Positions 44,631 to 55,500 of a stretch of 64,000 nucleotides of DNA are shown here, in pieces. Each line of letters begins with the position of its first letter. Position 1 is the stretch's first letter. The notes under the pieces were generated by a model. The model was not told the DNA's origin. It saw only the letters and a list, made by a program, of their open reading frames with translations, and did not search any database. Source of the stretch: Nothopassalora personata (lineage: Eukaryota; Ascomycota; Dothideomycetes; Mycosphaerellales; Mycosphaerellaceae). The position numbers and the translations under genes are program-made. The DNA lies in NCBI GenBank assembly GCA_033816765.1, contig CM066291.1:1674001-1738000 (forward strand), in the 5' to 3' direction.

Positions 44631-45126
44631 TATAAGGGTAGCCTATAGCTAACCCTTATATATAATACGGCTATACCCGGCTTAGTAAGCCGTACGTAAC
44701 GTATATGCGTATACTAAGAGACGCGTATAGCGTCTATAGAAGAAGGTAAGCTTTGTTACGGTTCGGAACGGAAACAGCATAAGAAGACTTCATTGGACGA
44801 GCAGACGAGCAGACGAGCAGACGAGCAGTCGAGCAGACGAGCAGACGAGCAGACGAGCAGACGAGCAGCACGCCAAGGCATGGCACTATATAGACGACGC
44901 TTCTTTACGAGTAGATAGGAGCCTCGTGCTCAACTCATTTTAAGTATACACCATATACTGTTTGGAACCACTACCTTCATAACTGATTGAGACATCCCTG
45001 CAAAGATCCAAGCCCGAGTTGTGATAACGTACAGCGGTTCCTAACAAGCTTTAGTTTATCTACGATTAGAAGATCGTAGGCGTACTATATATTACGATAT
45101 CCCCTTATAGCCTAACGGTCCTTATA
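44631..45126 (+). repeat. 3' LTR of C1, split by a solo LTR
   Basis: LTR sequence 44631-44753 and 45052-45126, partner of 33927-34125. The split falls exactly in the self-priming motif aagctttag. Confidence 0.85.
44754..45046. mobile_element. Solo LTR inserted in the C1 3' LTR
   Basis: 293 bp with TG..CA ends (TGTTACGGTTCGG to GGTTCCTAACA) and target duplication agctt (44749-44753 and 45047-45051). Not RIP-damaged. The TGTTACGG start resembles the B/F LTRs, but the interior differs. It contains about nine head-to-tail copies of gagcagac (44796-44869), a likely length-variable site. Confidence 0.85.
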
Positions 45127-45780
45127 TATAGGGTCTTATATTATAGAATTACGAGAGATAAAAGGAATAGGGTTAATCGTACGAGCGAGTATCCTAATAT
45201 AGTCGCTAATAAAGTTAGCGAGTCTAGTCTACGAGTCTATAGATACCGAGTCTATCCTACTGTCTAATAATATAATAACTCTTACGTAGCTCTCTTACTA
45301 GCCTACGATAGCCTTAGTCTTACTAATAGCTACTACTTATAACTTCCTAAAGGACTCGCTATATCTTAGGCTCTATAGCTAGAGCTTATTCTTTACTAAG
45401 ACTACGCTTTAATCTAATACCTCTTCGTAGCTCTTAATACTAGCGAAGGGTAAGGTTGAATCTATTAAGGCGGAGGATAGTATAATACTTACTATCATCG
45501 AGGCTATATTTCTAGAATAATTCCTCGACTCGCTAGCGTAGCTCGGCCTAGCGAGCCTAATTATAAGCCTAATTATCCTCGCGAGTCCCTCGCTACTCTA
45601 CGAGTCGCTAGCGGAGGGTCCGTTTACTAATGTAAACACCGTAGAGATTAAATAAATCTAGCGGTAGCCTATAGCTCGATATTAATACGAAAGGGCTCTA
45701 GATCGATCGCTAGACGTAGCATTATAGCGAGTCTATAAGACAAATAGCGAGTCTATAATAATAAAGATTAAGGATTGCGA
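45127..45780. other. RIP-damaged repeat debris between C1 and the gene island
   Basis: No gene is recognisable. TAG/CTA-rich; short motifs (tagcgagtctata, ctcgctagcg) recur, two of them at 45724-45763. RIP-type sequence stops abruptly near 45775, about 160 bp before the CDC26 start codon. Confidence 0.55.
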
Positions 45781-45938
45781 ATTTTGAATGCGGGTATTTG
45801 CCGGTTTTGTAAGCCTAGGCCACCGCCCAACTGTCTCAAATCTCAAGCCCTCACTAACAACACCCGACCTCATCTTTCGACACCAGACAACGATCAACAT
45901 ACTAAACATCTCCTCCACAGCAACACTTCACCGCAATC

Positions 45939-46169
45939 ATGCTATCACGTCCACCAACGAAGATTACGCTCACGCCTGACGACATCGCCGCATACGAAGA
46001 ACGCCAAAAGCAGCGCGAGAATGCCAGAGCGAGATCCGAAGAGCTGGGCGATTTTGGCGACAGCAGCAGAGTCGAGGAGGCCGAAATAACACCTGCAGAG
46101 ACAGCGAGAGCTGCGAAGGCGAAGATAACACGTGAACAAAGGCTTGGGCTGGGCAATGGGAGGTCTTGA
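45939..46169 (+). CDS. CDC26: CDC26-like subunit of the anaphase-promoting complex (APC/C)
   Basis: 76 aa, one exon, ATG 45939-45941 in context caatcATG, stop TGA. The N-terminus MLSRPPTKITLTPDDIAAYE matches the family signature ML-R-x-PT-x3-L-x2-DDI-x3-E, which in known structures clasps the TPR subunit APC6/Cdc16. The rest is a charged helix (EERQKQRENARARSEEL), an acidic linker and a conserved-looking tail, KITREQRLGLGNGR. Length fits the family. As an APC/C subunit it would stabilise the ubiquitin ligase that drives exit from mitosis. The leader (45800-45938) is CA/CT-rich as in fungal 5' UTRs. It is flanked at about 160 bp by RIP debris, yet its own codons look untouched. Confidence 0.85.
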   Translation: MLSRPPTKITLTPDDIAAYEERQKQRENARARSEELGDFGDSSRVEEAEITPAETARAAKAKITREQRLGLGNGRS

Positions 46170-46990
46170 GGAGCATGAGGAGCATGAGGATGAGGCGTTC
46201 AAAAAGCATGGGAACGTTGGATGACTGTTTGAATCAATGCCAAAACGGAGTCCTCTCTCTTAATTCCCTCTTGTACCATTACAAATGCGCCACGCCTGCA
46301 ATTCAGGCCGCTGTAGCAGCAATCGGTATGCACATCCTTAGTCCTGCATAGCCCATTTTACACTGACATCTGCCTCCAGTGCCGTCAAACGGTAGCGAGA
46401 GTCCATGCATCATCCCCCAGACCTCGATCCTGGTCCGTGCTTGTTATCGCGTGGATTACGGTCCTCACAATTTCTCCAGAACCCGACATAGGTTCAATCC
46501 TTGCGCTTTTTGGACTTGTATCCTCCGCCTGCTTTCCTATCTGGGTCGCCAGCGCCCGGACGGCGATGGCGACCAAGACTCTGCTCTACAGCTAGCTAGC
46601 GCTGGAAGTCCAGCTCAGCGAGTCTTGATCCGATGACGCTTTGTAAGGCTATTTCCGATGGCGTTAGTACTCATGAGTCAGAGGGCGAGATGGAGCAGCG
46701 GCGAAAATGGATCTCGAAACTGAGATCGCTTGGACATCAGGTGATTAGTTAATGCCTAGTCCACGCACCACCGACCATGGCTTTTCCATCATCATGATTG
46801 CCATGTGCATCTCATCTTCTGCGATATGGTGCAATGTAAAAAAGCGACTATCGAGAGACTGATAGACATTCAGAAGTGAATCATGTCTCGGGAAAGCGTA
46901 CACGAAGCATAACGATCCGTGCACACCAACGTGAATTTCACTTGCAGGTGGCTAGTGAACCGCGCCGCAGCCGGCTTGACGCCACGTTCG
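46170..46990. other. Intergenic interval without a recognised gene
   Basis: Single-copy, unmutated sequence holding the CDC26 3' UTR and the upstream region of the next gene. Short open frames on both strands (for example 46379-46636) have no start context, domain or intron signals and look like chance. Confidence 0.6.
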
Positions 46991-46994
46991 CGTT

Positions 46995-47003
46995 TGCTAT
47001 ATA
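46995..47003 (+). promoter_or_regulatory. TATA-like element
   Basis: gctatatatc lies about 90 bp before ATG 47091. A transcript starting some 30 bp downstream would exclude the in-frame ATG at 47010. Confidence 0.45.
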
Positions 47004-47090
47004 TCTGACATGTCCCAAGTCCACTGCATCTCAAATCAACACCTTGACAACATTCCTGGCTCTGTGAGCCCAGCACAGCACTATCCGACC

Positions 47091-48206
47091 ATGAGGTATC
47101 ACCGCTGCAAGAAAGATGAGCTCATCAAGTTCGCACGCGATCGTGGTCTTACCGTCACAAACAGCGCTTCCATGCCTGCAAAAGGCCCATACCACCGCGA
47201 CTATGTCCAAGCTCTGCAGCAGACCGATCAAGATGCTACCTTCCGCTTCCTCGAGCTTCCAGCGGAAATGAGGACCTGGATCTACAAGGATCTCCTCGTC
47301 CTCGAAGACTCCTTCACTTGCTACCCGCAGATCTTGAGAACGTCAAGGCAGGTCAATCAAGAAGCTTCCAACATCCTGTATGGCGACAATCTGTTCGAGG
47401 TCAAGATCCATCCGGATGGCGTCTACGCGCATGGCGTCAAGTGTGGCGACTACAGGCCGACGTACACCACGCAGCGCCTGCCGGTTGACTACACGCAACT
47501 GCGATGGCCGGAGTTCTTGAGTCGAGTCCATTTCCTTCACATCTCGGTCCCGCCCAAAGACTGGAACATGCGGACTGTGGCTTTCTGGTTGACCGCGGGG
47601 TCTCGACTGCCTGCTCTCGGCAATGTGCTGTACTCGCTGGCCAGTCATCTCCGCTCGAAGAACCAGCTCAGGTCAGTCACGGTCGAGATGCCTGCCGCTC
47701 GCTTCGCCCCAGAGCTGGACTCGAGTACTGTCGACACTGCCTACTATCCGCTGCGACTACTAGGCCAGAATGTCGTCACCAGACTCGTCGATACGGCGAT
47801 GGAACGAGACATCAACGTCTTCGCGCTACCAACTTCTGGCATTGATGGGAGTGAGTCCTTGGCTTTCAAGACGTCCCTCGCTACGAACGCGGTAGTGACG
47901 GCGTCTGACCTTGCCATGAAAGCGGTCGGTGCCAACAGAGGGAGACAGGCTGGTATGCAGGACACCGTGTTCCTTATAGCTTGGAATGGTCTTTGGGCTG
48001 GCCTTCAAAAGCTCCTCTCTCAGGGTGGGCGGAACCTGGACTTCTACTTCGTCGGTGCTGCTTCAGAAGCAGTGCAGAAAGTTCGACGGGAACTGGAGGC
48101 TGTCGACGCTGCTAGTATCGGGCAAGAGCTGAGTCAACGCGTGCAGGATCTGCTGCGTGTGGAGGTCGATATTAGAGTATTGGCTGAGCAGGAGGATCAG
48201 TCGTGA
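47091..48206 (+). CDS. 2EXR/F-box-like protein, 371 aa
   Basis: An intact single-exon gene. ATG 47091 (gaccATGagg) is preferred over the in-frame ATG at 47010, because the extra 27 residues look like leader and the TATA-like element sits just before 47010. Residues 1-40 are basic (MRYHRCKKDELIKFARDRGL). Residues about 50-110 show the 2EXR/F-box-like signature of fungi: FRFLELPAEMRTWIYKDLL, then PQILRTSRQVNQEASNILYG. The remainder is a mixed helical region ending in an acidic tail. Such proteins are abundant in Dothideomycetes; by analogy with F-box proteins they may select substrates for ubiquitin ligases, but roles are largely unproven. Third-position GC is high and no RIP stops are seen. 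Confidence 0.85.
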   Translation: MRYHRCKKDELIKFARDRGLTVTNSASMPAKGPYHRDYVQALQQTDQDATFRFLELPAEMRTWIYKDLLVLEDSFTCYPQILRTSRQVNQEASNILYGDNLFEVKIHPDGVYAHGVKCGDYRPTYTTQRLPVDYTQLRWPEFLSRVHFLHISVPPKDWNMRTVAFWLTAGSRLPALGNVLYSLASHLRSKNQLRSVTVEMPAARFAPELDSSTVDTAYYPLRLLGQNVVTRLVDTAMERDINVFALPTSGIDGSESLAFKTSLATNAVVTASDLAMKAVGANRGRQAGMQDTVFLIAWNGLWAGLQKLLSQGGRNLDFYFVGAASEAVQKVRRELEAVDAASIGQELSQRVQDLLRVEVDIRVLAEQEDQS

Positions 48207-48546
48207 GGTGCACGAGGAGGAAAGAGTGAGAGAATGCCCGTCTGTTGTTGAGACCCAGATTGTTGTCAACAATGTTCTTGCTGTATGCGAATCGAACATC
48301 GCAACGGTGCGAATGAAATGATACAAGGTATGGTAGCATACAGCCATGAGTCTTGGCGTCCCAGGTTCCTCGCCTTGGTCGTACCTGCCGATGTCGTGAA
48401 TGCGAGCCACATCCCTGTCACTTCAATCGGCGCTGCAGCTTGCAGCCTACTGCTAGTCGTTAGCTCATGCTCGCGGACTCCACTTCACCTCCTCCGCTCT
48501 TGTTCCACAACCTACCACTGACAGAGAAACAGAGACCGCCGCCAGC
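48207..48546. other. Intergenic interval
   Basis: 3' UTR of the 2EXR-like gene and promoter/leader of the next. The leader before ATG 48547 is CA-rich (accactgacagagaaacagag). No ORF with support. Confidence 0.6.
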
Positions 48547-49565
48547 ATGGCATCCGAGCGCGATTTGATCGCATGCCTCGACACGAACCACAAGATGATG
48601 AGCGAGAAGGAAGAGCTTGAGAGCAACATTGCCACCCTCGAACAGGAGATCAAGGAGAAACAGAGCAAGATTCGCGGCGTGGACGAGAGCATTGCTCGCA
48701 AAAGAGAGGCATGTCACGTACCGCAATTGCCCTGATCCACTGCTGACAAAAATTTAGACGCTGCTGGCACAATGCTCTTCGAATGCTCGGAGCAAGCCAC
48801 GTCGCCCAGCTGCTCCGGCTCCATCTAGCACACGTACAATCGCTGCACGCAGTGCCGGAGCTGCATGGTCCACCATGAGGCCGATGTTACAATGCTGAAT
48901 GTGATCAACAAATGCAAACGTCGCTATCTCGACGCCAGCGAAGTACGTGCCATCCAGCGAGGCACCGCCCAAGTTGAGAAGCGATTTACCGCGCTGGGGA
49001 CCCTCGGACCATCGGTCAACGGTGATGCATCAGAGGACAAAGCAGCCCTGCCGACAATGATCCCGACATCGTTGAGATCGACCCTCTAGTGTTGAATAAA
49101 GAAGAGCAGGAGCACGATGCTGACTCCATGGCTGCGGCGCGTCCCTGGAGGATCATCACGCCAGAGCGGGCCACTTCTCTGATTTTCGAGTACGGTTCTG
49201 CCAAGCATGCAAGTTCAGAGTCTGCATCGAGTCCATTATCGATGGACCTTCTGAAGAGCGATACGCCACGCGCGCGATCAACATCGCCTCTGGTGCAGGT
49301 CAAGAGAGGACTCATACTGCCCATTGTTCGTCAGTCTGACTCGCGCCGCGGAAGTGGACCGCATCGTAAGCGCAGGAACTCTCTGATTGACGATGGTTTC
49401 GAGCCATTGGCACTTTCGAAGGAGGCATCTCGTGTCAAGAACAAGTTCACCAAGCTGGCGCACGACTCGCCAGAGTACGGCGATAGTCTGGTCGACGATT
49501 CGAGTGCCGACAAGAATTATAATATCGCAGTGGTTGTCCAGAGATCAGAAGACGAGAAGGCGTAG
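48547..49565 (+). pseudogene. Coiled-coil protein gene, probably damaged
   Basis: Exon 1 (48547-48712) starts MASERDLIACLDTNHKMM and forms a coiled coil (KEELESNIATLEQEIKEKQ). An intron (48713-48757, 45 nt) has donor GTCACG, branch GCTGAC and acceptor TTTAG. Exon 2 reads a Cys-rich segment (RCTQCRSCMVHHEADV) and INKCKRRYLDASEVRAIQRG. Two defects break the model: TAG at 48826-48828 and a frameshift between about 49030 and 49088, after which VLNKEEQEHDADSMAAARPW runs open to TAG 49563-49565. The C-terminal part has Ser/Pro sites and a basic RRGSGPHRKRRNS stretch, possibly a nuclear signal. An alternative donor (GTACCG, 48718) stops sooner. Small introns I missed could rescue it. No family recognised. 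Confidence 0.55.
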
Positions 49566-49990
49566 AGCGCGCCCACTGCTTCGATGGTCCATATCAACGA
49601 TTTGGTCCCGGCATTGCTGAGCTTGGGTGGAGGGCCAACGAGGACTTCTTCTTGCGTCTGCTGTAGGACCATCGCATAATCGAAGATCTCACTATCAGAC
49701 ATGGACATGGTCTGATCATGAACAATTTTCGCTCACGTACTTGGTAGCTACCACAATATATATCAATAAGGTTAGCATCAAATTCGCCAAAATATCTCAA
49801 TCGCTTCGTGTCGATGGCATCCTCCAAGTGGTGAAGACTCTCTTCGGCATCGATCAGTACGCGGCTGTGTCTTTTACATGTGTGCTGCACGGCAGGTAGC
49901 GATTCGTCTTGCTAAAGACGTGTCCAGGGTGGCTGGATGTATCGATGAGGTGGAGTGTGGTTGCTAAGAAGTGTTGTAGATAGGTATTTG
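49566..49990. other. Interval between the last island gene and repeat debris
   Basis: Single-copy-looking sequence, no supported gene. The transition to AT-rich, TpA-rich sequence comes near 49990. Confidence 0.5.
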
Positions 49991-50985
49991 ACAAGTACAA
50001 GCTTCTAGATTGAAACGATAGGGTGTATTAGTAACCCTTATAAATTGCTATAGGGTGTAAGACTATCTAGCTATAGAAACAGTGTAATATAGTGTGTGTA
50101 TGCTAAGTCCTCACTAATATAGCTATTAGTTACCTAATTTATAATACTCCCCCTTTAGACTAACTATTATAAAGGTAGTCTAATTAACTTAATATTACCT
50201 ATATTGCTATAGTAGTCTCGAACACCTTTACTAGCTTTAGATAATAGATTAGCTATAAGTAAGTATATACTAAGGATAGCGATCTTATTAGATCTATATA
50301 TATAAGAGATCTTTATAGACCTACTTTTAGATATAGTTAGGCCTTATCTTTCCGCTTTTAGAAGTAAATAGAAGATTCTCTCGGCTTAAGAAGGCTCTTA
50401 TAGCTAGGTAGTAACGTATAGACCTTATAAGTATATATAAAAGAAGCTAGTTCTTTACTAAACAACTTTCTCTACTTTATACTACTTTATGCCCCTCTTA
50501 CCTACTTCTAGACTACTATACACGGTTATATATACTAACAACTACTATATATATACTCCTAGAGCTTTTTAAGAAGCTTTAGTAAGGTATACTATATATA
50601 TAATAATATTTTAAGGGTATTTACTAACTTATAAGTAGTATTATAGTAGATATTGTTAAGTAGACTCCTATAAATTAGTTTAGTAACGCTAGTAACTTCT
50701 TTAGTAGTAGAACTAGCTCTAGTAACGGTAACGATCCTAATAAGCGTCCTTCTAGTAATAGTAGAAAGGGCCTACCTATATCTAGTAAGCTCTCTAAGCG
50801 TAAGACCCTTATTAAGGCACTTAGACTAATTAAGTAGATTATTAATAGTAAGCGTAAGATTACTAAGAAGAATATAACCTTATAGCTTACTATAGTATCT
50901 CTTAAGGTTACCTTCTATAAAAAGAAGCTTCTACCTACTAAAGGTAGTATTACTAACCTACTAAACTAGGGTTAGATTAACGCGG
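49990..50985. mobile_element. AT-rich degraded remnant, possibly Copia-like (minus)
   Basis: Strongly AT-rich with many TAG/CTA. On the minus strand a polypurine tract (ctaaagggggagtatt, 50143-50158 reversed) precedes an LTR-like segment (49995-50140). The sequence before it reads LIANLLSKASKG followed by KLIRLP, reminiscent of the end of a Copia RNase H (LADxLTK context). The right part (50640-50980) reads a Lys/Arg-rich stretch on the plus strand. No ends or target duplication found; assignment is weak. Confidence 0.35.
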
Positions 50986-50996
50986 TGTAAGGACCG

Positions 50997-51193
50997 TGTA
51001 AGGGGCAGCCTAGTGGCTAACCCCTACATGTGGCCTTATATGTGACATACGGTCGCGACCGGCTGCTAAGCCGCACGTAACACGTATAAGTACACCTTGC
51101 GACGCGCGATGCGTCTTAAACAAAAGGCAAGAATTAGTTCATCTACGACTAGCAGGTCGTAGGCGTGCTATACATTACGACATCCCTTTAACA
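50997..51193 (+). repeat. 5' LTR of A2
   Basis: 197 bp, tgtaaggggcagcc to ccctttaaca, followed by the self-priming site gttctaattcttctc as in A1. Confidence 0.93.
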
Positions 51194-51230
51194 GTTCTAA
51201 TTCTTCTCTTCGTTGCAATCTATACACGCT

Positions 51231-52385
51231 ATAGAGTCCGAACGCGACGACAGCAGCGCTACGCCTACGGCTCCCCTAAGCCCTAGGGCCTAGCAATAAG
51301 CGAGGCGTGCAGCCTTAGTCGCAAGGAGGGATGCCCTTCGGGTAGAGGTTAAGGAGAAGGAGATATAGAGGGAGATTAAACAGTTAGAGATCTTACGGGA
51401 CGCAAGCGTGCCGCCGGCGGACCCTTAGGGCGAATCCGGCGGAGAACTATCCCCTACTCCCCCTCCCCCTCCTCTATCTATAGTAACTAACGATAATATC
51501 GTAGCTCGAGGCGCGGTCGCATCGCATGCGACACGTTTGCGTCTTAAAGAACCTACGCCTTTTAGAGGGGACTCGATTAAGAAAGCACGGGTATTCCTAA
51601 GGGAGCTCTCTCTTGTCTTTGCCCTCTTAGGCGGCACGTATGCGACGAACGAGTTAAAGGTCCTATATAGGGTTATGTACCTAAGCGGAGAGGCAAGTGA
51701 GCGATAGCACGCTAACTATAGCGTCCTTAACCTTAAAGGGTATATATACTAGGACTTTAAGGAGTTCTATCGAGACGCATACGGTAATCCTATAAACCGC
51801 GTGCTTAACGTAATGTTAGAGTATAAGGCGGTGAAATAGAAGGACAACTAGACAGTGCGTTAGTTTACGACTAAGCTAGATGTTATAGAGGATTAGTTAG
51901 GGGACTATACGGAGGCGCAACGCGTACGACATATACTCGCTAAGCTTACGCCTAGCCTACGGTCCGCAATCGTTAAGTTTTATAACATCCTAATAACTAG
52001 AGAGGAACTAGTAATCCTAGCTTTGCGCATTAAAAGCACGGAGCGTAGTAGCGGAGGGCACGACCGCGGGTAGTATAGTCGCCGTAGGCGAGAGACTGAG
52101 GGCGACTAAGGGCGAAGCGATCGTGGCTCGAAGTAGTAGAAGCATAGTTAGGCGTCGCGCGACCCGGGTGCGAGTTACTAGCGGGACGCCGGCAGATCGT
52201 CTATAACCTTCGATAGGACTAAAGCGGAGTACTATAGATACTATAAGAAGGGTTATATTAAGACGGATTGCCCGAATAGGCACCTATAGAAGGACCGTAG
52301 CGCGTAAGCGGTTCGTAGGGTAGACGCTACGAAGGCTCTAACTAAGAAGGGTAGCGACTAGGGAAAAGGTAGAGGACTAGAAGTA
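51231..52385 (+). pseudogene. gag: A2 gag with CCHC knuckle
   Basis: Presumed start ATA (51231-51233). Same conserved blocks as A1 gag (KEPTPFRGDSIKKARVF and others). The knuckle near 52225-52275 reads YKKGYIKTDCPNR, keeping the final Cys while earlier Cys are changed to Tyr. The damage therefore differs in detail from A1 although most stops are shared. Confidence 0.84.
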
Positions 52386-52534
52386 GGTCGCTCCTAAGTC
52401 CGAGTTTTCCTACAGTCGACCCCTTAAGGCGAGTAGATGTGTGTCCATCGTAGCGACTAGGGAAAAGGTAGAGGACTATAAGTAGGTCGCTCCTAAGTCC
52501 GAGTTTTCCTAAAGTCGACCCCTTAAGGCGAGTA

Positions 52535-55500
52535 GATGCGTGTCTAGCGCGTCACTTGCGAGGCGCAGTCGAGACTCGTAAGGGCTTTCGCGAGGCTACG
52601 TTTCTCCTAGATAACTGTACGGATCTTAGCCTAGTGTCGTATAAGTATGTACTCCGACATTAAATGCAACCTATTAATAGGGTAAGGCTGCCGAAGTTAG
52701 AGTCGTATACGTATAAACTAGGGTATTGCTACGGCGCCTTTACGGTTCGGCTACGACTCGCTAATGACGCGGGAGTAGAGCGCGTAAGTGACGCTACCTA
52801 CTACGCGGTACCTATGGGTAGGCTATTAGTGATTTTAGGTAGACCCTAGCGGCATCGTAATCGGATAGTGAAGGCCGATAAGGATAACTAGTGGTACTAC
52901 GGTGTAGAGACGCCTACGATTTAGTAGCGTAACGCACCCGAGTTCCTTAAGGATCTCGAGAGCTTAAAGTAGGTTTATACGATAAGTGTTCGGGCTATTG
53001 CTATAGTAGTACCTAAAGGAGAGGGCCCCTCGTAGCCTAAAGAATTTGCAGACTTCCGAGATGTATACGTACCTAATGAGTAGGCGAAGCGTAAGATGCC
53101 CGACGGGGTTAAGTATGCGATTAATCTCGTTAAAGGAAAGAAACCCCCTTTTAAGCCGCTATACTACTAGTCCTTAACTAAGTTGGAGGCCTTAAAGGAG
53201 TACCTTACGTAAGCAATAGAGAAGGGGTGGATTAGGCGGTCCGTAAGCGAGGCGGGTGCGCCTATCCTATTCGTACTAAAGAAGAATGGCACTCTTAGGC
53301 TCTATGTTAATTATAGAGGCCTAAATAAGATTATAGTAAAGAACCGATACCCCCTGCCCCTAATTAGCGAGACGCTAGATAGGCTATTAGGTTCTAGGTT
53401 CTTTACTACAATCGATTTGAAGGACGCCTACTATCGTATCCCTATTAAGCGAGGCGATGAGTGGAAGACTACGTTTCGTACGCGATACGGACACTACGAG
53501 TACCTAGTAATACCGTTCGGGTTAACTAACGTACCGGTAACCTTTTAAGGGTATATTAATAAGGCGCTAACCGGCTTAGTTAATAACATTTGCGTAGTCT
53601 ACCTAGATGATATCCTTATCTATAGCGAGACGCGTAAGTTACACGTACGAGCCGTACGCGCGGTGCTAGAGAGGCTACGAAAGTTTACCCTATTCGCAAA
53701 CCCTAAGAAGTGTCACTTCTTCTAGGAGAGTGTAGAGTTCCTTAGGTTTATCGTAAGCGCCGTAGGCGTGTCGATAGATAGGAGCAGGGTAGCCGCTATT
53801 GAGGAATAGCCTATACCTACGACCTTTCATAAGGTCCAGTCCTTCCTTAGGTTTTGTAACTTCTACCGGCGTTTTATAGAAGGATACTTAAGGGTCTATA
53901 AGCCCCTAACGGACCTGCTAAAGGGATCTAAGAACGGCAAGAAGCACGGCCCTCTTACGTGGACCTTAAGCGAAGAGTAGGCGTTTCGATAGCTTAAGGC
54001 CGGATTCTTAGGTATACTAATACTTAGGCACTTCGATCCTACGCTACGTACGCGAGTCGAGACGGATGCCTTAGGTTTCGCGATTGTAGGTATTATATCC
54101 CAATTGTTTAGTGCTAAGTAGCATCCTATCGCGTTCTATTTACGTAAGATAATATTAGCTAAGTGTAACTACGAGACGCACGATTAGGAGCTACTTGTAG
54201 TAGTTGAGGCTTTTAAGCATTAGAGGCTATACTTAGAGGGCGCTACGCATACGGTGCGAGTACTAGTCAACTACGCTAACCTATAGGGCTTTATAATAGT
54301 AAAGTAGCTAAATAGGCGGCAAGCTCGATAGGCTACGTTCCTACAGTCTTTTAATTTTATAGTAGAGCATCGGCCGGGTAAGACTAACCTAGCCGACGCG
54401 CCTTCGAGACGTAGTAACTACGTAGCTATAATGTAATAAACTTCGAACTTGCTACCTACCTTACAAAGTAAGCTATCTTTCTAGAAGGAGTCTCTAGAAG
54501 GGATAAGCGAGCCGACGGTAAAGCGCGTGCTTACTACCTACGAGGCGATATAGGGCGACATAGGCGCGGCGATAGTAGTACGGAGAGGTAACCTTCTCTA
54601 TTAAGACAAGCCGTCTTTACTAGTAGTAGTGTGCGCTGTAGTAATATAGGGTTAAGCTTACAGCTCGACGGGTAAGTTAATTCTACTCTTAATAAAGATT
54701 GCGTAGTAGTAAGACGACTAGTATGTCGTATGCTTAGCGTAGGCGCTAAGCGCGAGGGACGCTAAGGGATAGCATGTAAAGGATAACCTTATGTACTACG
54801 GAGACGCGATCGTAGTACCTAGGGATTACGCAATCAGGTCGCATCTAATTCGTATGCACTACGACGACGTCCTCGCGGGTCACTTTAGAAGGACTAAGAC
54901 TAAAGAGCTGTTACGACGTAATTATTAGTAGGACTCACTTAGCACGGACGTGAAACAATACGTCCAAGCCTATAGAACCTACTAGGGTTCGAAGGCGAGG
55001 CGCTATCGACCCTACGGCGAGCTATAACCGCTTCCTAGACCGGAGCGACCGTAGTAGGAAATCACTATAGATTTCATTACGGACCTACCTCTAAGTACGC
55101 GAGCCGGTTGCGTATATAATGCGATCCTAGTAATAGTCGATCGCTACTTAAAAATAAGCTTATACATCCCGACGACGAAGACTTACACAGCCGTAGAGCT
55201 TGCGAGGCTCCTACGAGACGAAGTCGTGCGACACTATAGTGTCCCGTTAGGCATAGTAAGCGACCGAGGTCCGGTCTTCACTATTTAGTTTTAGAGTAAC
55301 TTCTACTTCGAGGCGCGTGTAAAGCGTAAGCTATCCACGGTCTTTCACCCTTAGACTAACGGCTAAACTAAGAGGGTAAACTAAACCCTCGAACAATACC
55401 TTCGTTATTACTATAGTGACAATTAAACTAAGTAGGCTGAGTGGCTTGCAGTTGCTGAATTCGTAGCTAATAACAGCATCTACCTAATACTACGGATGAG

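Larger units (their letters stand above)
33927..45126 (+). mobile_element. Gypsy chromovirus C1, internally deleted, host of nested B2
   Basis: LTRs lie at 33927-34125 and 44631-45126; the latter is split by a solo LTR. The gag is split by B2 at 35120/42253. After RNase H the sequence jumps directly to the segment before the 3' LTR. Compared with C2 about 3.1 kb is missing, covering integrase, chromodomain and the antisense gene. The outer flanks (cgtat and tatag) do not match, so no target duplication is visible. Heavy RIP. Confidence 0.88.

Noticed and set aside
44796..44869. CRISPR-like array
   Set aside because: The 8-bp units are head-to-tail without spacers; this is a simple tandem repeat in a solo LTR of a fungus.
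44754..45046. A MITE or hAT-like element with a 7-bp target duplication
   Set aside because: Shifting the edges by one base gives TG..CA ends and a 5-bp duplication (agctt), the standard for an LTR; there is no convincing terminal inverted repeat.
33927..45126. A target duplication for C1
   Set aside because: The flanking five bases (cgtat, tatag) do not match even allowing C-to-T and G-to-A changes in a simple way.
45775..46089. A 104-codon frame overlapping CDC26
   Set aside because: Different frame, overlaps the 5' UTR and CDC26 codons, no recognisable sequence; CDC26 explains the region.
47010..47090. The in-frame upstream ATG as the start of the 2EXR-like protein
   Set aside because: It follows a TATA-like element by less than 10 bp and the 27 extra residues look like translated leader; ATG 47091 has better context and begins the conserved basic segment.
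47343..48410. Several open frames opposite the 2EXR-like gene
   Set aside because: They mirror GC-rich codons of the plus-strand gene, with no start context or conservation signal.
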